DNA from: Xylogone sp. PMI_703
Taxonomy: Eukaryota > Ascomycota > Leotiomycetes
Assembly: GCA_021399445.1 (NCBI GenBank)
Contig: JAJTUQ010000014.1
Span: 248,001 to 312,000 of the forward strand
Reading direction: 5' to 3'
Length of the DNA: 64,000 nt
The notes beneath the pieces were generated by a model. That model did no database searches. It had not been told where the DNA came from and was given only the letters and a program-made list of their open reading frames with translations. The translations under genes were made by a program, and so were the position numbers. Below, in pieces: positions 45,001 through 57,458 of this stretch (within the stretch, counting starts at the first letter, position 1; each line of letters opens with the position of its first letter).

Positions 45001-48000
45001 TTCTGTTTAAATTATAGACACTGGCGTTTTTTCACATATGATTGATAACCTTTAATTCTTTAAACAACTGATGACCAATATTAAATATTATAGGATAAAA
45101 GTTAAAAGTGAAAAGTTATATACATAGAAAAAGAAAACTGCTGAAATGAAGTTAAAAGATAAAAGTACTATATTATTGTCTAATACTTTATTTTTTCTGA
45201 ATCTTAAAGTTAATTTATTCTTTAGTTAATATATTTATGAAAAAGGTTTTGATGACTCTTTTAATCTACATATAATATATTTTACTCGAAAAAATCAAAA
45301 GAACCAGTACATTAAAGCCAAATAATACAAAGGAGTATACATTATGAGTTTTATCATGAATAGGCCAAAGGAAACAACTTTAGTTAATAATATTAAAATA
45401 GAAAAAGAATAATTATGATTTAACTTACTTAGCGGGGAAAATCAAAATTCTGACAGTAATACTAAAACCTTATTTACATTAATACTAAAGTTAGTGGAGA
45501 AAGTCATATAATACTATAATTTATAATATAGACAATTTACTTATCTTAGAGTAAAGAAAATCTGTAACTTACACAAGGTTACTACCTTAAGTAGGCTAAT
45601 ACGAAAACCTATAACTAAAGAACCTTATGAAGTCTGTGACTTCACCAAGATAAAAGATTGTATTAATAAAGTATTAAGTGAATAAAAGAGTAAAAAACTT
45701 GTACTAATCTACATGAATATATATGGACTATTCTTACTATTAATAAAAGAAGATCAATACTTTACTCAAATTATTGATAATGTTATTTGTTATATTTGGA
45801 ATATTCCTGCAAAGACAAAAGCACATTTGGTCGAGAAGCTTAAGACATGGAAGATCTAAGTAAAATATAAGATAGAGAAGAAAGTCAAAGTCATTAAAAC
45901 TGATAATACTTCGGAATTATTATTATTACTAGATGAATAGAATATTTTGATCAAGATTCAGGCAGAAACAATAGCAGAGTATAAGTCAAACTAGAATAAT
46001 CTAGTTGAGTAAATAATTCAGATAACTACAGTAAATGCTCGGGTATTACTGAAAGAAGTTAGTTTACTGCTTGAATTCTGGAACTACGTTATTGAAACAG
46101 ATATATACTTAAGAAATCGAACAATATCTAGTCTGACAATTGATGAGAAAGTTGTTAACCTGTACTAAGCATTCACTGGAGAGATCTCAAGCATTGATCA
46201 TATCAGAGTTTTTGGATATAAATATATATTATATATTAACTGAAAAGAGTACTCGAAGAAATCAAGAAAAGACAAGCTTATAAAATATAGACAAGTTACA
46301 ATATTTGTAGGATATAATCTAAATATGACCAAATAATATAAGGTTTATGCGCCAGACAGAGATTATATTATCAAATCAAGTTATATCAACTTTTATGAAG
46401 ATATCTAAAGTAGAATAATTAATTTGAAACTTCGGACAAGTAATCCTCAAAGAACAAAGAACGAGTTAGTAATTCATAAACCAAAAGGTTAACCATAAAA
46501 TGAAGTCATCGAGTCTATATTATTCCCAGATCCGAAAGACTTGAATAACTTCGAAATTATGATCCTGTCTATTACAAATCCAGTGATAACATGTAATAAT
46601 TTAATTAACTTAGCCAGTTATTAACATAATCAGGAAAATATAAGTAATCCAAACATAAATGTGTCCCATCCAGGAGAAGATGAGGAAAATAAGGAAAATA
46701 AAATTAAGGATCAATCTCAGGCTTAAGCCGAGAACCATGATTCACTACCTGGTGCTAATATAATATCACTTATCGAATTTCACCTATCCAGCGAGGAAAA
46801 TCAAGTATCACTAAAACCCATGGAAGTGAGGTATGATCTTCGAAAACAACAGAGACTTAATGATTCTAATAATGAAGACTATCTTACTAAGATAATTAAA
46901 ACTATATTTACAATGTTAAAAAATCAAAATTACTAAGACTTAGACAAGATAGCTCTGGCCAGTTTAATAACAGATCTAGATATTATTATTTTAATAACAT
47001 ACAAAAAAACCATTTTAGATTATAGATATAATCAGAAATAGAAGGAAATAATTAACGAAGAGATTATATTATTACAGCAAAATGATATATAAAAAGAAGA
47101 AATACCCCCAGAAAGAGCAAACTTGGTCTTTACTAAATAAATATTTATTATTAAGATAAACTTTAACAAGACATTAAACAGGTTTAAGGTAAGACTAGTT
47201 ACTCAAGGCTTTTCTCAGAAATATAAGCAGGATTTCACTAAGACATTTGTATTTATAGTTAAAATGAATATTCTTTAAATATTCATAGTTATTGTTATAA
47301 CAGAAAACCTTAAATATTACTTATATAATATGAAGAATACTTTCACTAAATCATATTTACGAGAATGAATCTTCCTGTCTTAATTAGACAAAGTACTTAA
47401 GTTAAAGAACAGGTACACATTATATATCTTACAGAGTTTGTATAAGCTAAAACAGTTTATACAGGACTAGAACTTACTTTATAAGAGTTATCTCATTAAG
47501 ATTAGATTTATCTAAAGTTTAATTAATCTTTATTTTTATATCCACAAAAAACATATAATCATATTACTCATTCACGTAAATAATATCATTATTATTATAC
47601 CAAAAATATAAGAATTAAAATAGTTTAGAAAAATATTAATAAATCGATTTTATACTAAGAACCTGGGGAGATTCAAGTAATTCTTAGTATTTATATTATT
47701 AAGAATCGAAAAGAAAAAACATTATTCTTAAATCAAGAATAATACTTGAATAACATTTTGAATCAATATAGAATAACTTAAGAGAAACATAAGCTAAAGT
47801 CAGTACTAATCTTTAGTTATGACAAACTATACTTAACTTCAGACTTTGACAAGAAGGCAAACCTGATCAAGTATCAAGAATGTATAAAAAGCTTAATGTA
47901 CATAATAATAAACATTAAACTAGATATTATGTTCATTTTAGGTAAGTTTAGCTAATACATGAGTAATCCTGGAGAATATCATGCCAGTACTGTAAAGAAA

Positions 48001-48552
48001 CTCTTAAGATATACCAGATTAACAATCAAACAGCGTATTTGTTATAAGCTAACTCTAATTCAAGCTAACCAATCGTCATACCAAAATAATGACAATAACA
48101 GACAAGCCGGTAATTTTATATTAATCATATATTCAGATACAGACTAGGCAAGAGACAAGACCGACCAAAAGAGTACTTCAGGAAATGTAACCATATTTTA
48201 TGAAAAGCCTGTTTCCTGGAGGAATAAGAAGCAATGTTCAATAACAACTTCAAACACTGAATCAGAATATATTACAATATTAATGTATGTCAAGCAGAGT
48301 TAATAGATTACTCAAATACTCCGTGATATAGGATTTCCTCAATATATTAAGTCAGACCCGATGACTATACAAATATTAAGAGATAATCAAGGTGTACTCA
48401 TATTAGTAAAGAACTTATATTTTCACGAACAATCAAAGTATATTAATATCTGTTATTATTATATCTATGACTTAAAAGAGCATAAACATATTATCATCAG
48501 TTACATTCTTACAACAGATATAGTAACTGATGGTATGACAAAGTTGTTGTAG
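45000..48552 (+). pseudogene. Copia pol: protease, integrase, RT, RNase H
   Basis: The protease motif IIDTGVFSHM is at about 45,010, with the DTG catalytic triad intact. Integrase follows. The reverse transcriptase catalytic region near 47,570 reads LLIHVNNIIII, the decayed VDD box. At 47959-48147 MSNPGEYHASTVKKLLRYTR is the region between RT and RNase H. At 48361-48552 ILRDNQGVLILVKN..., then DIVTDGMTKLL is the RNase H C-terminus ending pol. The order protease-integrase-RT-RNase H identifies Ty1/Copia. Confidence 0.75.
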
Positions 48553-48697
48553 AAGATAATGTTCATATAGTTCAAAGAACTACTTAGTCTAGCAACAGTA
48601 AGAGTAATTAAGAAATAATAAGAATAGTCAGAAGTAATACTGACAAGATGAGACTGACATAAACTATATTATAGCATTTGTATAATTTGAGTAAGAG

Positions 48698-48926
48698 TAT
48701 TAGGAATTATAAGAGCAGAGCATACTAACACTCAGTAATTATGTAATTAGAGTAGAACAACTAATAATCCAGTAAGAAAGTATTTAAGGGTGTAACCCCT
48801 TAAATACTAGATAGAAGAAAAGCATACAATGTATAAGCCAATATAAGCCTATTCAACCCTACAATACTGTAATACTTAGTGAACTAACACTTCTATAATA
48901 TGAGCTTAATGGTCATAATCTTAATA
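48698..48926 (+). repeat. Copia 3' LTR (229 bp)
   Basis: It begins TATTAGGAATTATAAGAGCA, with TG mutated to TA, and ends ATCTTAATA. It is the same length as the 5' LTR, with only transition-type differences noticed. Confidence 0.88.
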
Positions 48927-49263
48927 TATATTTCCATTTTAATAAAACAAAGTTTAATATTGAAATTGACTAAATCTTATAAATTATTTTATATTTGGAT
49001 AATATTACTTTTTATTAATTCTAATTATATTTTTTAAATTATTTAATCATTAACAATAAGACTAAATATTAATAAATAATAATAAACATCTTTAGTAATA
49101 TAAAGAAATTTAGAATAATTTTAAAACAATATTTAAGATTATAAACAAAGTAATTAATGTAAAACGTAAATTAAAAAAACTTAAACAAAAAAACATTATT
49201 ATTAATTATATCATTAATTTCCGAAAACTAAAAATAATAATTTAGTATAATAAAAAAGTTAAA

Positions 49264-50031
49264 ATGAATTTATATTATAATAGACTGAAAAAAGAAATAA
49301 AAAACAATATTATTAAAATAAATAAAAAGTTAAAAACTTTCAATGATTTAATCAATAAAGTCATTATCTTTAATAATCAAAATTTTGAACAAAGATTAAA
49401 AAAAAACTCAGGACAAGTTTATTCTGACAAAAAAGAACATAAAGAATTTTACAAAAAGAAAGAAATAATAAATATAAAAATCGTCGAAAAAAATAAAAAA
49501 AACAAAAAGTCTAACAGAAAAAAGAAAAACAAAAGAAAATTTAACCTTATTCTTGAATAATATAAAAAACACAAAGAAAAGAAACTTTATTTTAACTACA
49601 GATAAACAAAACATTAAGCTTTAAAGTATAATAATAAAGAAAAAAGGAAACCTAAAGAAGTTAAAACAGTTTTAATAATATCTTCAGTAAAAGATTATAA
49701 CTTTTACGACTTAAGTAATATTTTAATAACAGATTAGAATAACTCTGATAAGTTGCCCGAAAACTTTAAAAATTAGTCAATAAACTAGATCTTATGAGTT
49801 TATTCAATAAAAAACTTTATCAAGAAAATCTATTATAACGTTAAAAACATAATATCTTCAGAAATCTTCTTTCTTACTATAAATAAACTAAATATATTAA
49901 TATTTATTATAAAAAAAGTAAAATGATGAAACTTAAAAGTTATTAAACTTAATAACTTTTTTCCAGAAAAATATTAAAACATTATTAATTTACTAAAAAA
50001 ATTTTTTTAAAACAAGTTAAAAAAGAGTTAA
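49264..50031 (+). pseudogene. Gypsy-B gag, partly open
   Basis: The first 98 codons (49264-49560) are open: MNLYYNRLKKEIKNNIIKIN and a basic linker rich in Lys and Asn that precedes the zinc knuckle in the other copies. After 49560 the frame has RIP stops and runs into the gag-pol spacer, ending at the LTR at 50032. The minus-strand open stretch at 49408-49614 is its antisense. Confidence 0.6.
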
Positions 50032-50076
50032 TATCATAATCTCACAAGGTTATGACAAGTAACCTAGTTATATAGT

Positions 50077-50447
50077 TGTTACGAACCTAAGCCTCTACCT
50101 AGGTCTTATAGAGTATACAGGTATATACTAGGTCATAAAGGGGTTGGTAAGAACTCGAGGATCAGTGTAATATAATATATGATTATAATTATAATTATAT
50201 AAATAATAATCTGTATTATAAGTTGAGCACGAGGTTTTTATCCTAAGAACTATCTGAGTTTATATACTATATAAAATATTATTAGACTCTTTGGACTCCT
50301 TAGGTCCTTCAGGTCCTTGGACCCCTTGGACTCCCCAAGTCCTTTAAGTCTATCATATAATCCCTTTATCACAGACCATGTCAGGTTCTCTGTGTAACCT
50401 TGTTACTGAGCCTCAGGCCTAGTATTGTCTGTACATACTTTGTGACA
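50077..50447 (-). repeat. Gypsy-A 3' LTR (371 bp)
   Basis: Plus-strand ends are TGTTACGAACC and TTTGTGACA. It is 35 bp longer than the other two copies, mainly by extra TCCTTGGACCCCTTGGACTC-type repeat units near 50,285-50,350. Confidence 0.85.
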
Positions 50448-50648
50448 TTATCCTTTTTCTAGTTTAGCTTTGTCCTGAAGCTTAAGTTTAAAGTAAGAAT
50501 AATTTCCTTGTTCTTTAAACCTTTTTTCTTTTTCATCATACTACTCAAACGTCTATACTCTGGAGAAGGCAAATAAGTAAAAAGAAAAAGATCACGAAAA
50601 TTACAAAAAGTCATAAATTTTTTTATTTATATCTAGTCTTATAGAATT

Positions 50649-51072
50649 AAGATATTTCTTTGTACTTTTTGTACTTATAATAATAAGATTTACAGGATAG
50701 TTCCTGAGTCAAATCGTTATAGTAAATATACCTTGTACTATTAGACATACAATAATAAAGATATTCTTGTGATTTCCTGGGAAACTTTAGATCAGGAGGA
50801 GGCTTGCCTCGAGGCCAAGAAAGAGAAGGCTGCCCAGGCCATGGCTGAAAATGCTGCCTGTCTGGCTTGTTTAAGGAAATAAAGAAAGTTTTTACAGAAG
50901 TATACTAAGGAGATAATTCGTCATAGTTTGAAGACTCTGGATGAGTTGGACGTTGCCGAAAAGAAGGAACATGCTAAACAAGAGAATTCTGACCATATAG
51001 TTATAACTTCTTCAAGTGGCTCTGTCTTCTCGAATTCTCAGATTAACGATTTCCTTGGGTCTTCTGACTAAA
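50649..51072 (+). pseudogene. Antisense ORF in Gypsy-A (Cys-rich plus charged helix)
   Basis: It is opposite to gag-pol, between the chromodomain and the 3' LTR. One frame reads KIFLCTFCTYNNKIYRIVPE, then SNRYSKYT, two stops later ISWETLDQEEACLEAKKEKA and MAENAACLACLRK, stop, RKFLQKYTKEIIRHSLKTLD, ELDVAEKKE, ending at TAA at 51072. LCTFC and Tyr residues at Cys-like spacing suggest a zinc-binding start. The LRKxRKFL...LKTLDELD segment is clearly the same as in the Gypsy-B/C antisense frames. G+C is higher than in flanking DNA. Confidence 0.65.
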
Positions 51073-51109
51073 TTTATTCTAGTGACTTAATATTAAATAA
51101 TCTAACTTA

Positions 51110-54100
51110 GTATATTTAACCTTAAACTCCTGAACTTTCTGTTAGACGTTCTTAAGCTTTTCTGTTAGTTCTTAAGTATTTTCTGACTCTGGGTACTCTT
51201 TCTATTTGATTAGATACTGAATTTTCTTCTTGAAGATTCTTTGTCCTTTTACGCTTTCTACTTTGTATTCCTTTTCTGGGTTAAAGTTTTCTGTTTTTAG
51301 GTATATGATTATTAATGTTTTTGGTAATATTTGTTTTAGTATAACAATATAGAAAATTAAGTATATTTTAGTGTCCTTGGGTAATTTTAGTTTATATGTT
51401 ACTTATCTTAATATTTTGTTGATTTTCAGTAATCTTATTTTTTTGAAATTCAGTGATTTATTTAGTTTTTTAGTTTTGATGAATTTTTGTAAGAAATATA
51501 CTTTATCCTTTTTCTTAAATATAAGTTCTATTTTATATTATTTGTTATAATATTTTTTTATTCTTTCTCTGATTTTTTCTAGGTTCTGTTGTATAATTGC
51601 TTGAGTTTTTTTAATAAGCTTGATTTTTTCTTTTATTGTTATTATTATATTAGGTATTTTTTTCCATAAGTATGTTATACTCATTTCTTTTCTGAAATTT
51701 GTATAATGAGGTGATATTTGTGTACTGTTGTACTTTACTCTGTTGTATATATACTGTATTGTTGGTAACAGTTTAACCTAATTATTTTGTAAATAATTAA
51801 TATATGCCTTAAAGTATTACTTGAGTGTTTGAATCAGTCTTTCAGTACTTCTGTCAGTTTGGGCCTATCCTTTGGTGGCTATCTTAGTTTTGGTCTTTAT
51901 TATAGTGGTGAATACTTGCTAAAACTTTAATATAAACAACTTGTCCCTGTCAGAGATGATTTTCTTTGGAAATCCGAATATCACGAATATTCTGCTCATG
52001 AGTATATCTATTAATTGTTCTGTTGTATAAGTACTTTTCCATGGTATAAAGACCTTGTACTTGATTAGTCTATTTATGATTATTAATACTCTGTCGTAGA
52101 TCTTGTTGTTTATGTTTAATGATAATAGTAAGTTTATTATAAAGTCTATTGTTATTAACTCTTATAGTCTTTCTGGTATTTCCAACAGTTGCAGTAATCT
52201 ATGTATAATTTTTTGTGTTGGTTTTGTTCTATAGCATATGTTATATACTTTGACAATTTCTTATATTGTTTTCTGTAACTTAAGTATGTAAAATTCCGGG
52301 CTAAGAAGTTTGTGTATTTTTGTGATTCCTTGATGCTTATACAGTAGTAAGTCATATATGTATTTGATAAACTCCTTGGCTAGTGATTGTGGTATATAGA
52401 TTCTTTCGTTACAAAACTATATTCCTGGTTCTTTAATAGATTCCTCCTATTTGTCATCTGGATTTGGCTCTTGAAATAGTGCCTTAGCTTTCTTGACTTC
52501 ATGTTTAACAGCCTGGACTATTTTCTTTGTCTATTCTACGTCAAATTCCCAATCTTCAGCCCCTTGGGCAAGGTGATTATATATTAATGTTTTATTTTCT
52601 TCTTCCTTAAATATAACCTTAACTTCTGGTTCAGCCTTTTTTATATAATCTGGTCTTTTACTAAATATATTTGCTTTAGTATTCTCAGTTCCTTTGATAT
52701 GCCTTATTCTGAAGTTATATTGTACAAGTTCTTCTGACTATCTAGTTTGTTTAATGTTCAAGATCTTAATACTGGTGAAATATTTTAAGTTATAATAATC
52801 TATAAGTATTTTTACTTCTGATCCCAGGAGGTATACTCTCTAGGTTTTGAACATGTTCATTATAGTTAATAATTCTTTATCATAGATGTTATAATTCCTT
52901 TTTGCAGGGGAGAACTTTCTCGAATAAAAGGCTATTAGCCTCTATCTTTTGTCAAAGTATAATTAGCTTAAGGCTGCTCTTAAGGCTTTGTTCGATGTAT
53001 TTACTTCGACTCTCGTTAATAGTCTTGCCTGAAAAATTACTAAGATTATTCTTTCGTCAAACTAGTCCTTAAGTTTCTGTTATACTTCCTATTCTCTGTT
53101 TTCGAACTTAAATTCCTGATCTTTCTTGGTTAAATCGTTTAATAGTATGACAATATCTGAGAACTTGTGAATATACTTCTGGTAGAAGTTATATATTCCT
53201 TTGAAAGCTTGAATATCCTTAACATTCTTTAAATTAGGCCATTCCTTTATGTTGGCCACTTTCTGTAGGTCTATTCGAAAACCTTCTCTTGAAATTATGT
53301 GTCTTAGGAATTCTACCTCTGTCTAGTAGAATGTACACTTCCAGGGTTAACATTACATATTATTGTTCAATAAGATTTGTAAAACCTTTTCCATATATTC
53401 TCGGTGTTTCTCTAATGTCTTAAAGTAAATTAGTAAGTCATCAATATAAGCTATGACAAATATGTCCAGGTATAGTACAAGTATGTAATTCATTATCCTT
53501 TGGAATATTGTAAGTGAGTTGGTGAGTCTTATTGGTAAGATTAAGTATTCGAACAGTTTATAGTATATTCTAAATACTATTTTCTATTCATCTCTTTCTG
53601 TGATCTTGACTAAATGAAATCCTGTCCAGAAATCTAACTTCATGAAGTACTTAGTATTTGTTAATCTTTTTTGTAGGTCTGAGATAAGCAGTATCAGATA
53701 TTGGTCTTTGATTATGATATCGTTTAGTCCTCGGTAATCTACAACCATTTTCCATTTCTTTAGTCTTTTTTTTAAAATATATATTATTAATACTTTACAT
53801 AATATTTCTGAGGGTCTGATATGTCCTTTTGTTAATAACTGGTCTAGTTCCTCTCATAAGACTTGTCGTTATTCTTCGTTCATCGTATATAATCAGTAGT
53901 ATAATAAGTGAGTTCTTTCTTTCAGGTGTATGTGGTAATCTCAAGGTTTCTGTAGTAGTAAGACCTTTATGTCTGGTAGTTCTTTGAATAATTTCTGATA
54001 TTTCTGATATTCTATAAGTAATATTGGTGTCGTTTCTGTATTATTTACTTATGTTGGTAGGTCAGCTAGTCATAAGTTTCCTGTCTTGCTGAATTTTATT

Positions 54101-54800
54101 ATTTGGTTTGTTTTTTAATTTATTTATAGGTTATAGTTTTTGAACCATAATATTTTTATGATTGTTTTATATTTACTTAGTTCTGATACGTCAAACATAA
54201 TCTTCGTCTTTTCTCTGGATATCTCTATTATTAATAGCTCAATCTCTGTTTTTACTCAAGAAGAAGTATTTGATCTATTTACTATTCTGATAAAGTAACT
54301 CTTTCTTTTAACTTTAGTATTCAGTCTTAGTCGAGTGACTGCTTCAGATGTAATAAGGTTAATTATATTATTGTTATCGAACATTATTATTAGGTCTTGT
54401 TCTTTTAGCTTGATAGGCATCGTCAAAAGAGAACTTCCAAAAATTATGTTAGTTTTAGTATATTCTTCTTTGTTGTTGTCCTTGTGCCAAAGGTTGATTA
54501 TCTCGTCGAATTTATATTATCTTCTTATTTTATAACCTTAGTATGATATGTACAGTTTGTAGTGAAACTTCTTATCATTAGGTATAACTTTAGTCTATAT
54601 AGTCTTATGTTCTGTTTTTATTTATACTGTTTATATGTCAGGAAGATTCTTCTATATTAGTGGTGTTATTGTTAGTGGTATAGTAGTGTATAATGCTTTT
54701 GTCTATAACAGGTTCAAGCTTAAGTAGTAATAAGACTTAGATATAACTTTTATGATTGTTCCGAAGTTTGTAATCTTATCTTTAGCTAGATATGGTTTTA
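51110..54800 (-). pseudogene. Gypsy-A pol: protease, RT, RNase H, integrase, chromodomain
   Basis: RT catalytic YIDDL is intact at 53431-53448 (minus strand). The integrase zinc-binding region lies in the open stretch at 52155-52355 (YYCISIKESQKYTNFLARNF...), where His and Cys have partly become Tyr. A chromodomain at about 51,126-51,245 reads KIQYLIK, stop, KEYPESENT, stop, ELTEKLKN, with stops replacing Trp. The frame is broken at many places but catalytic motifs are better kept than in Gypsy-B. Confidence 0.75.
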
Positions 54801-54849
54801 TTTATTCTTGCTGGTGTTTTACTATAGACTATATTCTGTATTGACTTTC

Positions 54850-55077
54850 TTAGTCTTCCCTGATTCTTATAAGCATTACTTTTTTGCCTGCCTCAGGGGC
54901 TCCTGTGTGTTCAGGGTTTCTTTTCAGCCTATATGACTCTCTAGTCATTGGTGCCGATTCTGGCTGTTTGCCTTTCGTAGTTTGGCTGGGGCCTGGCTCT
55001 ATTGGTTCTTTTATCGTTCTGAACCAGTCCTTTATTTCTTCTGGTGTATGTTGTGTAATGTCCTTTAGTATTCTCAT
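54850..55077 (-). pseudogene. Gypsy-A gag-pol spacer, open remnant (75 aa)
   Basis: MRILKDITQHTPEEIKDWFR, then KEPIEPGPSQTTKGKQPESA. Sense strand of the element, low complexity and charged. The equivalent in the copy at the left edge (about 430-660) is broken by stops. The plus-strand open stretch at 54884-55285 is its antisense. Confidence 0.6.
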
Positions 55078-55379
55078 TAGTACTTTATGTCTTAAGGCTT
55101 TCTTATTAGGTTTTGGGGCTGAGTCTTCCTTCTTGACTGAGTCTTCTTTAACCTGGGCTTTAAAAAATGCTTCCTTGAAGTTTAGTATATCAGAGAGTCA
55201 AGGTTTAGTCCCTTTTGTTGAGGTATTGTCGTACGCCTCTATATTGCTACCCTCTTGCTCTCTTTCCAAGTTATCTTTGGTATAAGCTTCCCTTTTTGAT
55301 TTATATACTGGATACTTGTACAGGATTTGGCTTACTGACAAGTCTTTGTTATCTTCTGGCTATGACTTCGATTTGCTAG

Positions 55380-56520
55380 AGGATACTTGTCTCATGGCTC
55401 ACTATTTTATCTCGGCTTCTGCCTCAGTTTCTGCTTCTGTAAATGCTTCTTCTTCTTCTGGAGTGATTGTCATGTTGACTTCTGCGAATATTACTTCTTT
55501 ACCTTTCCCTTTATACTCAGACTTTAGCTTTGTCTCTTCTGTATTATTAGTCTGTTTACCCTTGAGCTTACTATCCTTGCTGTACTCATGAGTTATATAC
55601 TTAGGTAAGTAGCATTTAAAATATAAATTCTTTTCTCTGTATTTCTTCTGTTGTTCTGGTGTTAAGTTATACTTTCCTCTTTTCTTAGAGTCTCTTTTGG
55701 AGGTTATATTTGCTTTTTAGTCCATGGTATCAGGGTCTTTTTTAGATCTTTTCCCTTTTCCTTCGGAACTTTGCTTCTTGTTGTTCTAGTTTGTTGCTTT
55801 ATCCTTTTTTATCTAGTGTTTCTCTTATTAGTAATTATTTATCTTAATAACTTCTTTTATGAGTTCCTCTAGGCTTCTTGGGCCTGGCCTCAGCCAAGTT
55901 ATTTTGTTTATTACTGTATTCTTAAGGCTTTCTTTGTAATAGTACATCAGGACTTTGTTGTCCTAGTCTGCTTAAAAGGTTAGTATACAGAACTTTATAT
56001 TATGATTCTGTACTGATCTTGTCTGCTTAAGCTTATTTAACTACCTGAAAACTTCCTGTTTCTTGTTTGTGTTATCGAATAGTTAATTTATCTTGTCCTA
56101 GAAATTGTTCAGATTTCTAAATAAGTTAGTCGTTTCCTGTTATTTGTCCTTTTTCTTCTTGATAATGTTGTAGAAATTCTTTATATATAATAACAGAAGT
56201 TTGAATATGTTTTTTTCCAAGTATATGACGACTTAGAATATATAGTCTTGTTTATTCTTAAAAGTGGTTTTGTTGAATTTCAGGAATAAACGAACTTGTA
56301 TCTTGAAGACTTTGTACTTAGATTTGTCTCTGTTAAATTTGGCTGGCGTGATTACTTTGGGTGGTTTAGGTAGTAAGATGACTCGTAGGAATTCTTATTC
56401 TTTATCGTTATCGTTGTCCGATAGGGGTGAGTTTGGTGTTGGTATAGGGCCTGGTATAGGGTCTGGTGCTGTGTGTTTTATCCCTGACATAGGGCTTGCT
56501 TGCTGACTTGTCATGGCGTT
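55380..56520 (-). pseudogene. Gypsy-A gag
   Basis: The frame starts with ATG near 56,513 (MTSQQASPMSGIKHTAPDP) and reads PKPPKVITPAKFNRDKSKY, then VRLFLKFNKTTFKNKQDYIF, a Gypsy capsid pattern, followed by KVLMYYYKESLKNTVINKI. A basic linker then reaches NLTPEQQKKYREKNLYFKCY, which is the zinc-knuckle position. Stops are few and of the CAA/TGG type. Plus-strand open stretches 55316-55591 and 56264-56506 are antisense. Confidence 0.7.
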
Positions 56521-56562
56521 TTGGGGCACTTGATCCTAATCTCTCTAAGATAGTGTTCAAAG

Positions 56563-56898
56563 TGTTATAAACTTAAGCCTTTACCTAGGTCTTATAGAAT
56601 GTACAAATATATACTAAGTCATAAAGGGGTTGGTGAGAGTTCAGGGATCAGTATAATATAGTATATGATCGTAACTATAATTGTATAAATAATAATCTGT
56701 ATTATAAGTTAAGCACAAGGCTCCTATCCTAAGAACTATCTGAGTTTATATACTATATGAAATACTATTGGACCTTTTGGACCCCCTGGGTCCTCTGGGT
56801 CTATCATATAATCCCTTTGTCACAGACCATGTCAAGTTCTCTGTGTAGCCTTGTTACCGAGCCTCAGGCCTAGCATTGTCCGTGCGTGCTTTGTGACA
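56563..56898 (-). repeat. Gypsy-A 5' LTR (336 bp)
   Basis: Same length as the copy at 2121-2456. On the element strand it starts TGTCACAAAGCACGCACGG and ends TTTATAACA. The leader begins CTTTGAACACTATC, similar to the CTTTAAGCACCTTG that follows Gypsy-B LTRs. Confidence 0.87.
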
Positions 56899-56903
56899 AT
56901 AGC

Positions 56904-57458
56904 CTGTGTAGTTATTGCTCTAGTTAAATAAGTATAAGTTAAGACAGTTATCAGGGACTTAGTTATAATATCGTTAATATTATCGTATTATTAATACTAA
57001 CGAAAAGATAATACAAGTTTAACATTAATATTATAAGAAAAATTATATAAGCCATAGGATAATATTATCGAAATTATAATATTAATCCTTTGGTTGTATT
57101 AACTAAATAATAATACTATCAGAGAAATAATATTACTTTTTTACTTATGTTAACAAATTACTTATATATATAAAAAGTTAGTACTAACAATTAAATGAGT
57201 ACTTAGATTAAATAAGCAAATCTTATAAATCTCATGAATTCCCAGAAAGATTAATAAGATCAATAAGACTTAAAGAAAATTTACTTTTTATATAAGTAAA
57301 TAAACTTATAATAAATAAAAGCTTTATACTTAACTTAACTAATTTACAGTATACTTACATTTCATAATAAAGTTCTATAATCTAAATTTTACTTACTTTC
57401 TTGATTTCTCAAGTCTATTATTTGAATAATAATTAATTTCTAACATAAGAACATTATA
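56904..57458 (+). repeat. Gypsy-B 5' LTR, larger part
   Basis: Continuation of 50032-50076 after the Gypsy-A insertion. Ends AGAACATTATA, followed by CTTTAAGTATTATC. With the first 45 bp the LTR is 600 bp. Confidence 0.82.

Larger units (their letters stand above)
43230..48926 (+). mobile_element. Complete Copia (Ty1) retrotransposon, 5,697 bp, TSD TATAT
   Basis: The two LTRs, 43230-43458 and 48698-48926, are both 229 bp. They are flanked by TATAT at 43225-43229 and 48927-48931. Between them gag, protease, integrase, reverse transcriptase and RNase H can be traced in Copia order. Frames are broken by RIP stops, but several stretches of 60 or more codons are still open. The element lies in the leader of a Gypsy-B element. 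Confidence 0.9.
42377..50031 (+). mobile_element. Gypsy-B element, 5' part, with nested Copia and truncated gag
   Basis: The 5' LTR is 42377-42976. The internal region is 42977-43229 plus 48932-50031 and covers the leader and gag to the gag-pol spacer. It is split by the Copia element at 43230-48926 and ends at 50031 where a second Gypsy-B element is inserted. The rest of its pol must lie beyond the right edge. The intact junction corresponding to the Copia target can be read at about 57,690-57,730 in the second element. Confidence 0.8.
50077..56898 (-). mobile_element. Complete Gypsy-A chromovirus, 6.8 kb, TSD ATAGC/ATAGT
   Basis: LTRs are 50077-50447 and 56563-56898. The target duplication is ATAGT (50072-50076) and ATAGC (56899-56903), differing by one C-to-T change. 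Gag, pol and a chromodomain run on the minus strand. G+C is clearly higher than in the surrounding Gypsy-B sequence and frames are longer, consistent with a later insertion. Confidence 0.9.

Noticed and set aside
54884..56506. Plus-strand open stretches of 80-133 codons (54884-55285, 55316-55591, 56264-56506).
   Set aside because: They are exact antisense of Gypsy-A gag and spacer and encode no recognisable motif, unlike the conserved antisense frame at 50649-51072.
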